A DNA stretch of 64,000 bases, from the NCBI GenBank assembly GCA_013397115.1, contig VWZW01001321.1, forward strand, positions 124,001-188,000. The letters run 5' to 3'. Origin of the DNA: Edolisoma coerulescens (taxonomy: Eukaryota; Chordata; Aves; Passeriformes; Campephagidae). The notes below the pieces were generated by a model. The model saw only the letters and a list, made by a program, of their open reading frames with translations, was not told the DNA's origin and did no database searches. Positions 50,301 to 63,100 of the stretch are shown here, piece after piece (position 1 is the stretch's first letter; every line of letters starts with the position of its first letter). A program made the position numbers and the translations under genes.

Positions 50301-53300
50301 ATCATCCATGGAGCAAAGACAGACAAAAAAATTAACCTACTAACTCCTAAAAAGGAATTTTGAAACAAATTATATACAACTCACATCACAAATCATAGAG
50401 GTCTTTTGCCAACCAACCACATCCCTCTGGGTTCCTAAATCAGTGCACCATACACCACCCCTGGGCATAATAGAGTCACATCCAAAAGACTACATTGAGC
50501 AAAATCCCCTCTGGATATAACCCTCTCCATTGTGCACATGGAGAGGCTGGAAGATTAAGCTCCTAATTTAGGCACCTCAGTAGGTTGCTTGCCTGAGGTA
50601 AAATAAATCTGAGCCACGGAGTATCTCTTCTACTTCTTTTTGAGCAACAAAAAAAGGAGAAAGAAACAAAAAGGAAGAAACTGTTTCTAGTAATGAAAAT
50701 GTAGTTTAAGAGGCTGATACCCTGTTAAAAACTTAAAGTTATAATGAATTCCAGGATTCATTCAAGTACTCCATTCTTAAAAAACACTATAATGAAAGAC
50801 TTACATATGAAATTTAGTAGTAATAACTTTGGGGTCAAATCCATAATGATTTGTTTGGCAAAGCTTTCACTGACGACACTTAAATGTGATTTCAATGGGT
50901 GTTCTGCCTGAGGAAGGGCTTTGAGATTGGCCCACATTCTGTATATTTAAGTCACCTCAGCCCCAGCATTATACAGCGCCAACCAGACACAAACCCCAGC
51001 ATTATTTAAACCATTTGCACACCAGAGTCTCCAATTGCAGGGTGCAAAACCCAGCAGGAAGCATTGATCATTCCTTTAGCTGCAAAAAAAATGCAATCTT
51101 TTTTACTTGGCTTTCTTATGATATCATTTACCTTCTATAATAGCAGTTGCTTTTTTTAAAATGTGGATTTGCACAGTATTCAATTTGCCAGTTTCCCCTT
51201 ATAGATGTAAATTTACTGAAATAGCTGTTCACAAAATCCAAAGCCCAAGGGTGGAGTCCTAAAAATAAATACATGTAGTTTAAGTTCTTTTATATCCATA
51301 CATGATAAGAAATCTGGTGAGCCATAAAAGGGGAAGAATGGTAAAACCACAAACAGGAAAACAGAAAATAAAAATCTGTATCTTTTGCTCTACCCTCTCA
51401 AAATTGCATGGATACTTCAATGCAACCATTTGGCTAAATGTTTCAAATGTTGGTTTTTCAAAGTATTTAGCCATATAAACTACCCTTTTGTTTCTGTTGG
51501 CTTCAAATGTTACTAGGCTCATGAATTCTTCCTTACGTCTTATTATTCAAAAAAACACAGCCAACACTGCCTTTATGGAGCAACAAAAACCTGAGTATCA
51601 TTTTCCAGTTAACTCTTCTGGATCTGCATGAAAGTGAAATCAGCAACAGCAATTTTAAGCCAGGTTTTCTAATCACTGCACCTAATCACTACCTTTTGAA
51701 GTATTTTATTTCCCAAGCAGTACCATAGAAAAATCTCTGCAATCACAACACAAACTCAAGTCACAAGAGTGGCAGAGCACACGCTCAAATAACTTACAAT
51801 AGTCTAGGTACCCAAAAAACCAAAGAAGCAGCAGTAGGTGAGACTTACTGAATGCCACAACCCCAGAAATATTTCAAATGGAAAGCAGTCCCTTAATTTG
51901 AAAGACTTACACTAAGCCAGACCCAATCTCCCACTTTCCAAATGCAAGTATTTCAGTGAATGCAATCGTCAATGGCACATTATCATAAAAAGAAATTTTA
52001 TAATTGTCACCTTCCTAATCTTTCAAGTATTCAGTCTTTTGTCAGGCTTCTGCAATCCAGGGTATCAGTGACTAAACAAGGAATTTGTCTCCACTTCCAT
52101 ATTTTCCAATTATTCCATCTCACACTCAGATTGCCAGCAGGTCAATGACTTCACAGCCAACAGCTGTCAGTCACTATCCTTTCAACAAGTCCATGAAAAG
52201 TCTTTTTCAAACACCAGCCACTCTAGCAGGGACAAAGAAAAAACAAACCTGAGTCAACCCCCTTAAATACCATGTGTACACAATTTGCAAGTCTTTCCCT
52301 TCATTTACCGGGACCTTTCCTCCTGTTGTGTTCTTCAGAAGCAGAGGAGCCAGCCAGGAGGAACTCAGATGACTCCAAACAGAAACATATTTTCCCTTGC
52401 AAGCATCTAAGTTTCACCACTCGAGCTGAGGAATGAACTCCACAACACAGCAGTGAAAAAGTGCACGCTGCTGTTTTTCTCAAGAAGTACTGCCCATCCC
52501 AACAATTCCTGGATGAAAAAACAGTATTCAAACAACAAAACCATAAGCTTATGAGTTGAATCTTTAGTCAGAGAGACAAGATTTCTTCCAACTTTAAGGA
52601 ATGTGACAATAACAGCAAATCTAACCCCGCTTGATAAGTGGCAGGCAATTCTCCATATAAGGTGAAAAATGTGCTAGTGTAGCTCATGAAACACTGCTAA
52701 TTCCCTCCCTGTTCTCAATATTCAAGAACATAAATGAACATATAAATCAATTTTGTAAGTAAATATTTTGCTTACTTGCCGCTATAAACCATCTAGACCC
52801 TGCTCAGCACAAGAAGAATTTTGAACTTAACTATTTAATTCCTTTTAAACACTTGGTATTCATATCACAGCAGTGCATAAATTAATGTAAATGTGAGAGG
52901 TCCCACCCCCATTCGATTCCTAGATTCCCTTTATACTTTACCATTCCCCAGTCAACCCGTGCTTTCCAGCCCCTGACTGATAATGCTGCTGATGGCAGGC
53001 CAGGAGAGCAGCCAGAGGAGGGCGAGAAGGGGCTGAGGGCTGGGTGAAGCCCGGCAGCCTCACACAACCACCACTCACACTCCTTCTGCAAGTCCCCAGG
53101 CTGATGTGTGGTGGAAGCACCAGGATATTGGCACAGGACTGCTGCTACTACTGCTGAGAACTTTTATCTCAGCTCTGATTGTCCCATAATCCCTACGTAA
53201 TGGCAACAGAAACATAAGCAGCATGTGCCTAGTTGTGCACTGCAAGAAGATTGCGGGCATCACTCATTAAGAGACTGATGAAAAGACTTCCATTGATTTT

Positions 53301-54904
53301 GATAAGCTCTACACCAGAACGTAAACCCAGAGGAAAGCTACTTTATATGATCCCTTCCCCTCAAAGCAAGTTAGAATATCTGCAAAAGATGTATCAGTCC
53401 TGGTAGTGAAATTCGCTTTGTTTTGTAGTTAGTCCCACATCCCAGCCCCTCCCACACCCCCCTTCACTGTCTTTTACACATTATCAGTTATTTTAATGGT
53501 CTGACAAACTGCCCAATGAACCCTCTGGATGGGTTTTTCCCCCTCAGGAATGATGTACCAATGACCAATAGGGCATAATAGACAGGAGATTCAGAACAAG
53601 TTCCTGGAGGTCTTTTGAAAACCACTCAAAACTAATGGGATTATCAGGGGACAGAAGACATCCTAAAATTTTGTTGGCAATGGTGAGAGGGGGAAAAAAA
53701 AAAAAAAGATTAATATAATTAAGTTATTAAAAAAAAACCCCAAACCCCCAAAGTTCATTAACTACTCTGGAGGAGCTGTACTCTAGAAGTCAGTGACTTG
53801 TATGAGACATACTGAGGGGAAGTTTCCACACACACTGCTCATATACATTTCAAATGTGGGCGGGAGCAGTAGGAAAAGGAGCTCACTATTTTCTTGATCT
53901 TTAAAAAGAAGACATGGGAAAGTTTGATTATTTTAGCCATAGAAATTTCAGAAAAATCAGTTGAGAGCCTCAGCTTGCCAGTCTTCCTAGCTTATCCACA
54001 TTCAGACACCTTCTAATACCCCCAAGGCAAGAAAATGTAACATGATGTGCTAAGAAGGCACCACAGACCAATTAATTGCTACCAAAAATGTAGGCTTCTA
54101 TTAGTCAGAGATTCTGTTTTGCTGACTTTTTTTGCATATCATCATCCATTGCATTATCATGTAAAGTAGCACAGCCCATGAAATACTATGAGTCAGCAAA
54201 TTATCATAATATGCATCTGAATTTAGAACTCGAATTAAACTCTTTCTGTAACAGAAAAAAAAAATCAGGAGAATTAACTCTAAATGTTATTTAATTCTTA
54301 CAGAATGACTCTTTTAAGCGTGTTTACAGTCATTCACATCTAAGACTCTCATTTCCTGGAACCTTATCTAATCTAAATTCCACATGGAAGATTTTAGTGG
54401 TATATAAAGTTGCATACAAATTAACCACACTCCAATTCATTCAGATGAAATAAAACTGTAAATTTAATAGTGATGAAACTAGAGCTGTCAAATTATATCT
54501 GAATTAAAACCAAAAAGTTCAGACCTTTTTGTACAAATTTAGTTTTAAAGGATCTATTACATAGCTTTAATTCAGAGGATAACTCTGATGTGGCTTAGTA
54601 CAAACATGCTTCTAGTTGACTCGCTTTTTATTCAGGGAATGGAAAAGAGAATGTCTATTATCCATGTGATAGCAAAGACCTCACATGGCTAAACCACGAA
54701 CTTGGAGCTTTTCAGGGTTTAGCGCTTAAAGCTTCAGAGATTATGGCTCCTTATCCAAAACCAGTTCAGAAAGCATGGCAGGAACCAGGATAACATACAG
54801 TAGAAAGAACTTTAGTGTATCTTTACAGGCATGGCTTCTCCATAAACTTCCCATGAACTTTTGAAGACACCATTTAATCATTCTTATCTTTTCTCTGCAA
54901 AATT
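47357..54904. other. Non-coding, no recognisable gene
   Basis: There is an A14 run at 53694-53707 and an A9C4A3C5 tract at 53729-53749. A small GC-rich patch lies at 52960-53070. A TGAGTCAGCA match (AP-1/Maf-type site) lies at 54189-54198, with an inverted half-site at 54120-54126. No exon or repeat family is recognised. Confidence 0.6.
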
Positions 54905-54928
54905 ATATATATATGTACATATATATAT
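54905..54928. repeat. Perfect 24-bp AT palindrome
   Basis: (AT)n arms of 12 bases are perfectly symmetrical around a central GTAC at 54915-54918. The surroundings to about 55100 are unusually AT-rich, with 'accaataatgaata' repeated near 54988 and 55024. This sequence can form a cruciform, with no known function implied. Confidence 0.95.
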
Positions 54929-57900
54929 GCCAGAAAGTGTGTAGATCAATAATACATGCAAGAATAAATAAAAGAATATATACACTTATTATAAAATACC
55001 AATAATGAATAGAAAAAAATTTAAACCAATAATGAATAATTATGAATAATACTCTGTACCATAACACTAAGTGCAATATGGCAAACGATGTATTATAGAT
55101 TCAGTTTCTACAAACAACATCAACTACAACAATTCTACAAAGAAATTTATAAGGATAAAAGGAAAAAGCCTACAGCAAAACATAAAAGCTCCCCATGAAA
55201 AGGTCTTTGTCTGAGGAAGATAACTGCACAACAAGAACTTCCTATCTCAAGAGGATACAGAAAATACAAGTGAACAAAAAGTTAATGTCAAGCTCTCATC
55301 CTGAGATCCAAAACCAGTTAACTCCACATAGCTGCCTGAAGTATTTACCAAACAAGTTTTATTTGGGAGAGTGTCCCCCGTATAACACACAAGTCCCACT
55401 GAAATGCAAAATACTGCAAGAAATAAAAACAATGTCAGCATGTGGGCCAGAGAAAATAAAAAACTGCTCCAAACTGAAGTAAATTGTTACGAAGAAACAA
55501 AATGTTTAAATGGGCTTACTGGTCAAGCACAGCTCAGACACTGGAAAAATCTTTTATTATGATTTTGTGGCAGAGAAAAAGTAGTAGTGAAGGTAAGTAT
55601 TTTAAATAACCTGGACACTTTTTTTGATGATTTAGCCCCATTTATTACTCTTCATAGCTGGCAAGCTGGAATTCTTAATTTCTACACCAGTTTTATACAA
55701 GTAAGAAGTAGCCACTGATTAAGAATCATCTCAGTCTGAATTCAGTGAATGGAATATCTCCCCTCCTCTACATCTGGGACTTAATGTTCATAAAGCTCAA
55801 GAGAACAAATGTAATTGACTAAATTACATTTCACAATAACAACATTGCTGATGGCCAAATACTGAAGCAATCCTGATCCTGCCAGTGAAAAGCTGCCCCC
55901 CAGCAATGCATATTCTGATCTCCTGCCTAGCCTAAATTTAAACTCCAGAGCTTCCATCCCCTCCCCAAAGAAATGTTCTACTGAGATCTGACTGTAAAGA
56001 TGATCTTTTTATTCAGATTACATTTCCTACTTAGCATACTACTTTCAATTTTTACCATTCATAATCCCTCACAGTGTCTTAAGTAACAGCCCCTTATGCA
56101 CAAGAGTTACAGCTTTCAGGGATGATGACTAGCATGTGAACCCTCTCCCCCTGCCCATTAAGCTAAGCTGTCCCACATTCACATCTTACTTTACTCCACT
56201 TGAACCAGCCTCCAGTAGGCAATCATTCATTACTCTCTTACAAACGCCGCCCAAAATAAACACAATGCCCTAAACACCACAAATTTTTAGACTGCTGTAT
56301 AGTGCCTGATAGTTTACATACACTATATTCCTTCCTACTGCTGCAATGCCCAGACCTGAAGGCAACAATCCACATGGAGCCCTACAACAACTGCAGCACC
56401 CAGCAGTGTTATACCCTCCCCCATCTCTGTAATTCAGTTTCTGGTGGTCAGTCTATGTTTCCATAAAACACTGGTCTGCTATGCAAGAATATTCCATGTC
56501 TCTACAATCACTACTGCCAGACCTCTGCCTGGTCCCATCTTCTCCTTGCTCCAGTTATTCTCAACTTCAGCAGCATGCCTCAAATTCAGCTCCATCTCTT
56601 TGACACTTAGATCATCCTGAAGGATTTGCAGAGCATCTTGAACCGTTTACAAGTATCAATCGTTTTCCTCATACCTCTCCAGAACAATCTTGTGCTGCTT
56701 TTAAAGAACACACTGGAGACCATCAGGCACGTCCCTCCATTGCCAGCAGGGAGGGCAACCAGCACCGGGTGCTGGGGTCAGGCACAGAGACTCTACTGAA
56801 GCCTCATCTGACGCCACAAAATTAATAAAATCTTTTCCATTCCCAGTGGCAACAGGCAAAGTACAAGGCAGCAAAAAGGATCTGTGGCTTTATAATATGC
56901 TACTCAAAATATCTGCTGATGGTCATAAGACAGAAAGAATATGCCAAAAAAACTGCATGATGTAGTCAGTTGGCAAATGGGGAAAATCACACACAAAATG
57001 AAATGCGTTCAGCACTGTAAAAGCAGGGCTGTGGGAAATTGCTGGTTCTCCATATAAGGATCCAATATTTTTTCAATTTGCCAGCATAGCATAAAGCACA
57101 TAAAAAAACTTAAAATAAAATTCTAAATGTTAACCATGAAGAACACTTTTTACAATATCTCTTAAGAATGTTAATACTGTACACCCATGAGTCCCGATTT
57201 TATAATTTGCAGCCAATCTAAATGAAAAATAAGAGTTTTTTTAAATTCTCCATATAAAATGTCAACCACCTTTTTAATTGAGAGCTAGAAAAGTGTAATT
57301 GAAAATTACTAACCTCAAGCACTCATTAGTGACAAATCCAAACCCCAGCTGAACACAGGCCTAATAGGATTAAAGAGACATTCAGGATGATGTATGCAGA
57401 CCTGGTATGCAAGAAAAGCTGAAGAAAAATCTGGACCTACCCATAGAGGAAGGATCAGACAAAGCTCTGGGAGGAGCGGTACTTTGGTACCAGACGTGCA
57501 CATGCACTTTTCTGCTGCCTCCCTCTCTCTGCTGTTGGAGCTGCAGATGCTGCCCACAGGAGGTCGGAGCCTGCCTCCTTGCAGCCTGGAGGCATCACTG
57601 CTGGGCCCAGACGCTGCAAGGTCACCCAAGCTCCCCCGGGAAGGAAGCAGGGAATGGCTTGCCATGCACCTCATGACAAGGCATTTCCAAGAGCACAGCC
57701 ACCCTTTGTCTATTTTTAATGGCCCTTTGCCACTTCCCCCGCCACACAAAGCTCTTCAACAAGTGGGCAGTTTGGTCCACCACGGCTACAAAAATCGCAC
57801 ATACAGGTAAACAGGACTCGGGCTGAATTTCATGGTCCCAAGGTCCTTCTGCGAGCATCAAAATCATTGAGCGTGAGATTTCCTATTGATCACACGCCAC

Positions 57901-59489
57901 TGGCTGCACATCTAAGGAGGCTCAGGAGGGTAAATGATTTTTTCCCAAGTCAATTTTAAATTGGTTTCCTAAATTGTCTCCAGATCCTTTCCAGACAGCA
58001 GAATGGAAATAATTAGAGGTGGTTGGAAAACCGAATTTTTGTCCTGTGGGGAAAGTCTGATAGGCCTGTACTTATTTTTATGCTAACATAGGCCAAAGTG
58101 TAAAAGCCTTAAAATATTTAGTAGAGCAAAATACTGTATGGTATTCTGAAACAGCACCCAACACACACTTTGACTTATTTTGTTGCTAGAGAAGAGCCCA
58201 TTCCTCACATGGGCACACCAGCAGCCCACATAAATGGCCCAGTTTTAGCCCGAGATTCTTTCTACTCCCCAAGACCATATGGCAAGTGACTAGCACTGTT
58301 GACACAAGCTCTCCACACATCTCATCCTACTCCTCTCGCTGTATGGGTGAGACAGGAAAACAGCAGGAACTGCACTTAATCATTGCTCCCTTGTTCATCC
58401 TCTGAAAACAAATTTAAATTACATGTTTCAGAGGTTTGGGTGAGGAGGTTCCCCCATTTTAAAACAAACCTTTGTCAGTCTGAAGTGGTTTATCCTAACT
58501 TTTTCTGATGCTTATTGTGGAGTCAACAGTTTCCCACCACCCACATGCAAACTGAGAACAGTCATAGAGCTGGGGGCTGAGACACCATGGGGAAATACAC
58601 AAAGAAGTGATTTGTAAAAGTCATACACAAACTGTAAACAAGAGTAAAAGGGATATTCACCCTCAACACCTCTTATGGACAGGAATAACACAACTTCCCT
58701 CCTGTTTTCCATGTACAGCCTTCTACTGCCTAACCAGAGATACACTGTCAAACCAAGGACCTAGGTAACTGAATCAAGTAAAACCCTTTCTTCCTGACAC
58801 CATGGAGATAGCTGCTTTATGCAAGTCATCCAAGGAGAATGCCTCATGGGAAAACCTTCAGTGCCATCACTCTGTTAGGGTTCTTCTCCGCAGCTGTTTA
58901 ACTGACAGAGCCATGGAAACCCTGAGTACATGTGAATTCTGCATCATTTAATTCTTGGCTTCAAGTGCCTTTGAGTAGTGCTCCTGATGAGGATGACACC
59001 TCCATCTGCAACTTGCTCTAAGTTACCACTCCCTCAATGCAACTTTCCACTGTACAGCTAAGGAGATCTTGGCATCTCCTCCTCTCCAGGTCAGCTGGCA
59101 ACTGTTCTCAGAGGAACCTGCAGCATGCTGTCCAAGCACAGCTGAAGCAGACAGGGCCTGAAGCACAAAATGGCTAGACATGAACACTAGAAAAATTGCT
59201 TGTTCCATTGTATCTGTCTTTCTCCAAACGCTCTTTCCAAGGCAGACCAAGGTAGCGGGGGAAATAAAGGAGCCCTTCATTGCACATGGGGAAGGGAGTG
59301 ATTGCAACATTTCAAAATTTTCACCTTTGCTAACCTTCCCACATGGAAACACTGCTTCTGACAAGCTTCATACTGAAGACTGCAGAATCTACAAGTACAG
59401 CGCTCAGAAAAGAAGGCTTGATGAAGAAGGTGAAACACTGAAGAAAAGTTTTTTTGATATTTTTGACTTAGCTGGCCACCAGCTAGGGA
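54929..59489. other. Non-coding, no recognisable gene
   Basis: Overlapping frames on both strands at 57315-57810 sit in a GC-richer patch and show no domain. The part at 57880-58060 has a conserved-element look (TAAT and CAAT cores), which is not provable here. The open frame that begins at 59180 is chance sequence that runs into the CR1 copy below. Confidence 0.6.
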
Positions 59490-60178
59490 ACTGGATGGAA
59501 AGCAGCCCAGCAGAAAAGGACCTGGGGGTGCTGGTTGACAGCCAACTGACCATGAGCCAGTGTGTGCCCAGGTGGCCAAGAAGGCCAGTGGCATCCTGGC
59601 TTGGATCAGCAATAGTGCGGCCAGCAGGACCAGGGCAGTGATTGTCTCCCTGTACTCGGCACTGGTGAGGCCACACCTTGAGTGCTGTGTTCAGTTTTTC
59701 CAATTCAATAAGAATATTGAGGTGCTGGATTGTGCCCAGAGAAGGGCAATGGAGCTGGTGAAGGGTCTGGAGCACAAGTCCTATGAGGAGCAGTTGAAGG
59801 AGCTGGGGTTGTTTAGTCTGGAGAAAAGGAGGCCTAGGGGAGACTTTATCGCCCTCTATAACTGCCTCAAAGGAAGCTGTAGCCAGGTGATGTTTGGCCT
59901 CTTCTCCTGGGGGAACAGCAACAGGACAAGAGGACATAACCTTAAGCAGCACCAGAAGAGATTCAGGTTGGACATGAGGAAGAATTTTTTCACTGAAAGG
60001 GAGGCTGAGCATTGGAATGGGCTGCCCAGGGAGGTGGTGGAGTCACCGTCTCCAGAGGTTTTCAAGAAATCACTGAACATGACACTTAGTGCTATGATCT
60101 TGACAAGGTGATGTTCAGTCAAAGGTGGGACTCGATCGTGGAGGTCTTCTCCAACCTTAAGGATTCTGTGATTCTGTA
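59490..60178 (+). mobile_element. CR1 LINE 3' segment with partly open reverse-transcriptase C-terminus
   Basis: A 5'-truncated CR1 and the best-preserved element in the window. The coding part covers the C-terminal end of the ORF2 polyprotein, downstream of the catalytic reverse-transcriptase motifs, so no active-site residues are present. Landmarks are EKDLGVLVD near the start, VRPHLE, then RRAMELVKGLEHKSYEEQL, GLFSLEKRRPRGD, IALYNCLKG, RLDMRKNFFTER and HWNGLPREVVESPS. After the stop comes a 3' UTR of about 65 bases, ending in 'gattctgtgattctgta'. A one-base loss near 59553-59560 splits the frame: the first part is in the frame of 59180-59641 and the rest in 59560-60111. The 'VQFF' region is shorter than usual and lacks the expected Trp. 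It is a dead, moderately young copy. Confidence 0.96.
59560..60111 (+). pseudogene. CR1 ORF2 C-terminal remnant
   Basis: A 183-codon open frame inside the CR1 copy, from MCAQVAKKASG to the stop at 60109-60111. It is the C-terminal tail of the CR1 ORF2 protein (endonuclease-reverse transcriptase). The endonuclease and all catalytic reverse-transcriptase motifs are missing, and the ATG is internal to the ancestral frame. Nothing suggests it is expressed as a separate protein. It stands apart from the other open frames in the window because every part of it follows a known family. Confidence 0.93.
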
Positions 60179-63100
60179 ATTGCTACCTCCTCTTTTAATT
60201 TTTCTATACAGTGAGCCAAGTTTTGCAAAGTTAAAAAAAAAAAAAATCATTAACAAACTCAAAGGCAGTCAAAGAGAGGCAAGATACTAAACCATGCCAG
60301 TTTCCTTTCATCAAAGACACAGATCCACAGATACATCTATAGGTTATAACGCCAGCAGGTTCAAACTTGTTCTGAACAGACATAAGAAATCCCTGCCCAC
60401 ACTTGGAGATAACCAAAAGTCTTTTGAACACTTAGCATGGCTCTGGGCCAAACTAATAAGCTCTGCTGAGCCGCAGGGACATCCCTGTGCCATTACCTCG
60501 GGCTCGGCACAGCTGGCGATGCTCACAGTGCTTCGTGCTGGCACAAACCACAGGCAGAGATCATTCCTGGCTGCCTTCACCACAGCAAGGAGAGGGAAAT
60601 GCCACCACACTCAGAGCTTTGTCTTCAAGCCTTGACTTCAATGTTGAGACCATTCAAACCCATTATCTGCATTATCCATCCAACAAAAAACATTTTAGGC
60701 CAGTTTATGACTCAAATTTCAGTATTTTGACATGGACATAACGTTTTTCACATGAAGGTGACGAAAACTGTAGCAATGAGAGTCTAACTAAACCAATACA
60801 CTTGGCTTTACCTTTGAATTACACTGTTTTACAACAGCTTTTTCCATTGAAAATTAGGAAGTTACACATTTGCACAAGGCTTCTTAAACAAAACAGCATT
60901 TTTTATTCAAGTGTTTCTTTGGAATGCTTCCTCAACCCCCTGAAGAACACATCTTACTGGGTTGGGTGGGGGAGCAGAAAAGTGAATGATGAGACTTACA
61001 CATCTACCACTGTTTACAGCGGGTAGAGCTGCCAGGCTTCTATCCAGTTTTAAGACGTATAGCCTTTGAAAGCCCTTATGTCTGGTCCTTGACTCAAAAA
61101 TGACATCTCTACAGACAGAGGGGTATGGGGCTGTAAAACCAAAGCATATTTTCTTAACACTGCTCCAGAAATATCCTCTGCTAAACGTGTAACAGATGCA
61201 TGTTCCTCATTAAAAAAGTGTTGCTATACATTATGTCTTGGCTGTAGACAGATTCTGGCAGAGATTGATACACTGTGGACATATAATTCATGTGTCTAGT
61301 ATGTGAACTCTGGACCCTGATTAACCTGCTGAGGTCCTGTTGTGGATCTTGGGCCATGGAAATGGGAGCAAAGGGAGAAAGCAGACAGACATGGAGAACC
61401 AGTGTGTAACTGAGAAAACAACAAAGCTATTGGACATACTTTTCTCAGCGCCATCCCCAGGCACCCAGCTTTTATTCCCATTTGTATCATGAACTGGAAA
61501 AGCAGCACCAATTCCAGCTACCTTTCTTTGAGAGGAAAAAGAAATCATCACTTCATGGTGACCATTTTCTTCCTTGAGTATTCTCTTGCCTTTTGTTGAA
61601 ATTTAACTTTTTGGTTTTGGAAAGGTAAGTCCTAATGATGAATTACAATATATTTTTTTGGCTGATTGGTGCTTAAAACCTGCCCATGCTAATCATAACT
61701 TCATAATCCACAGGGAGACCCTTAGTTTTATTCCTTGCCTGGTATTCAGACTTCCATTTAATTACTGCTTACTTAGATTTATAGGCAGATTTGCTAAAAA
61801 CAGTGACTCTCTGTGTGCAGACAATAACCTTTTGATGGGTATAGTAGTAAAACTGAAATTCCTATGTAAACAGGACCAAATTTTAAAAGTAGCTGGTGTA
61901 GCTCTCTAATGAAATTGGCAGCACTGTGTGGGTACTTTGTCTTGGAGAATGCTAAATGGTGCATAGCCAGCATTTGCTCCATAAACTGTCAAACAAGAGA
62001 ACCACAACTGTTCGGTGATTTGTTTTTCTAATGTAGTTCTCTACGATGGGAAATGTCTTTTCCATGACCAAATGTAGAAGCTGTCAGGATCCAAAAGAAA
62101 TAGAGGGGAGAAAGATGATGTCTAGAAGGTATCTCCCAAGAGAGAAAAAAGGAGAAGGAAAACATTTCTCAAAGACTCAGTTTTGGTGAAAAAGCAAAAC
62201 ACTTAGGAAATAATTACTTCAAGGATGCTATAATTAATTGTTGGGCATCAATTACAGTACTATAACACTCAAATTTTTGTCTCCCTCCATGAGGTAGCAC
62301 TGATGATAATATTGTTGCATATCACCATAGGAAGATTAAACAACAATATATACATCTGGTAACTTTCTTCTCAGGGTCTTCTACTACTTTACAAAATGAA
62401 ACAGACTTCATCATCATAGAAAGGTAGAAAGCCCCCCTTCCCTTACTGAAGAAACAAACACTGCAAATAAGTGATACCTGAGCTCTATGCCTCAGCAAAT
62501 GAAGCAGTACATGAGCACCGATCCCAAGTTTCCTATTTTGTTCTATATTCCCCTCAGCACTTCATTGCTGTTTTAGGCTCATGTCAGTACCACAGGCAAC
62601 AGAAGCAACATCATTTTATTCATAAAAATAAAGGGTAACTAAGCAGGTAAAAGTCTTCACCACTGATGAAAGGACATCCCCAAATCAGAATTTTAAAAGC
62701 AATCAATATGGACCAACTATTTCAGACACGTGCTCTGGTGAAGTCTCTCTCTCAGTGATGGAAAAAGCAGCACAGCTCTCCTTTTCCTACTTCTGTTTGG
62801 ACCAGAGGAATAAAAAAGAAAAAAAAAAAGGACACAGATTTCATCATCTGAATTCAAACCTCATCTAATCTGGTCCTCAGGAAGACACACAGCACTTAAA
62901 TATATGCAATGGCTATTAAGGGATTGATTCTGGAGAAGTAATCAGATAGACAATATTTTTACCGGGGTTCAAGTGTCCGCAGTATCCAGTAAAATAATCA
63001 AGGCGACTCTGAGCAGACTGCAAGACTCCTCTGTGTGTGTAGATACTTCCCAGTGGTGCAATTGTAGCTGTTAATCAGGCCTTGCCCATATCTGTTGCAC

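Noticed and set aside
57315..57810. Overlapping long frames on both strands
   Set aside because: The patch is GC-richer and so has fewer stops. Frames on both strands at once argue against coding, and no domain is seen.
60233..60246. An A14 run after the CR1 copy, as a possible retroelement poly-A tail
   Set aside because: CR1 ends in short tandem repeats rather than poly-A, and the run lies about 55 bases past the element's end with unrelated sequence between.
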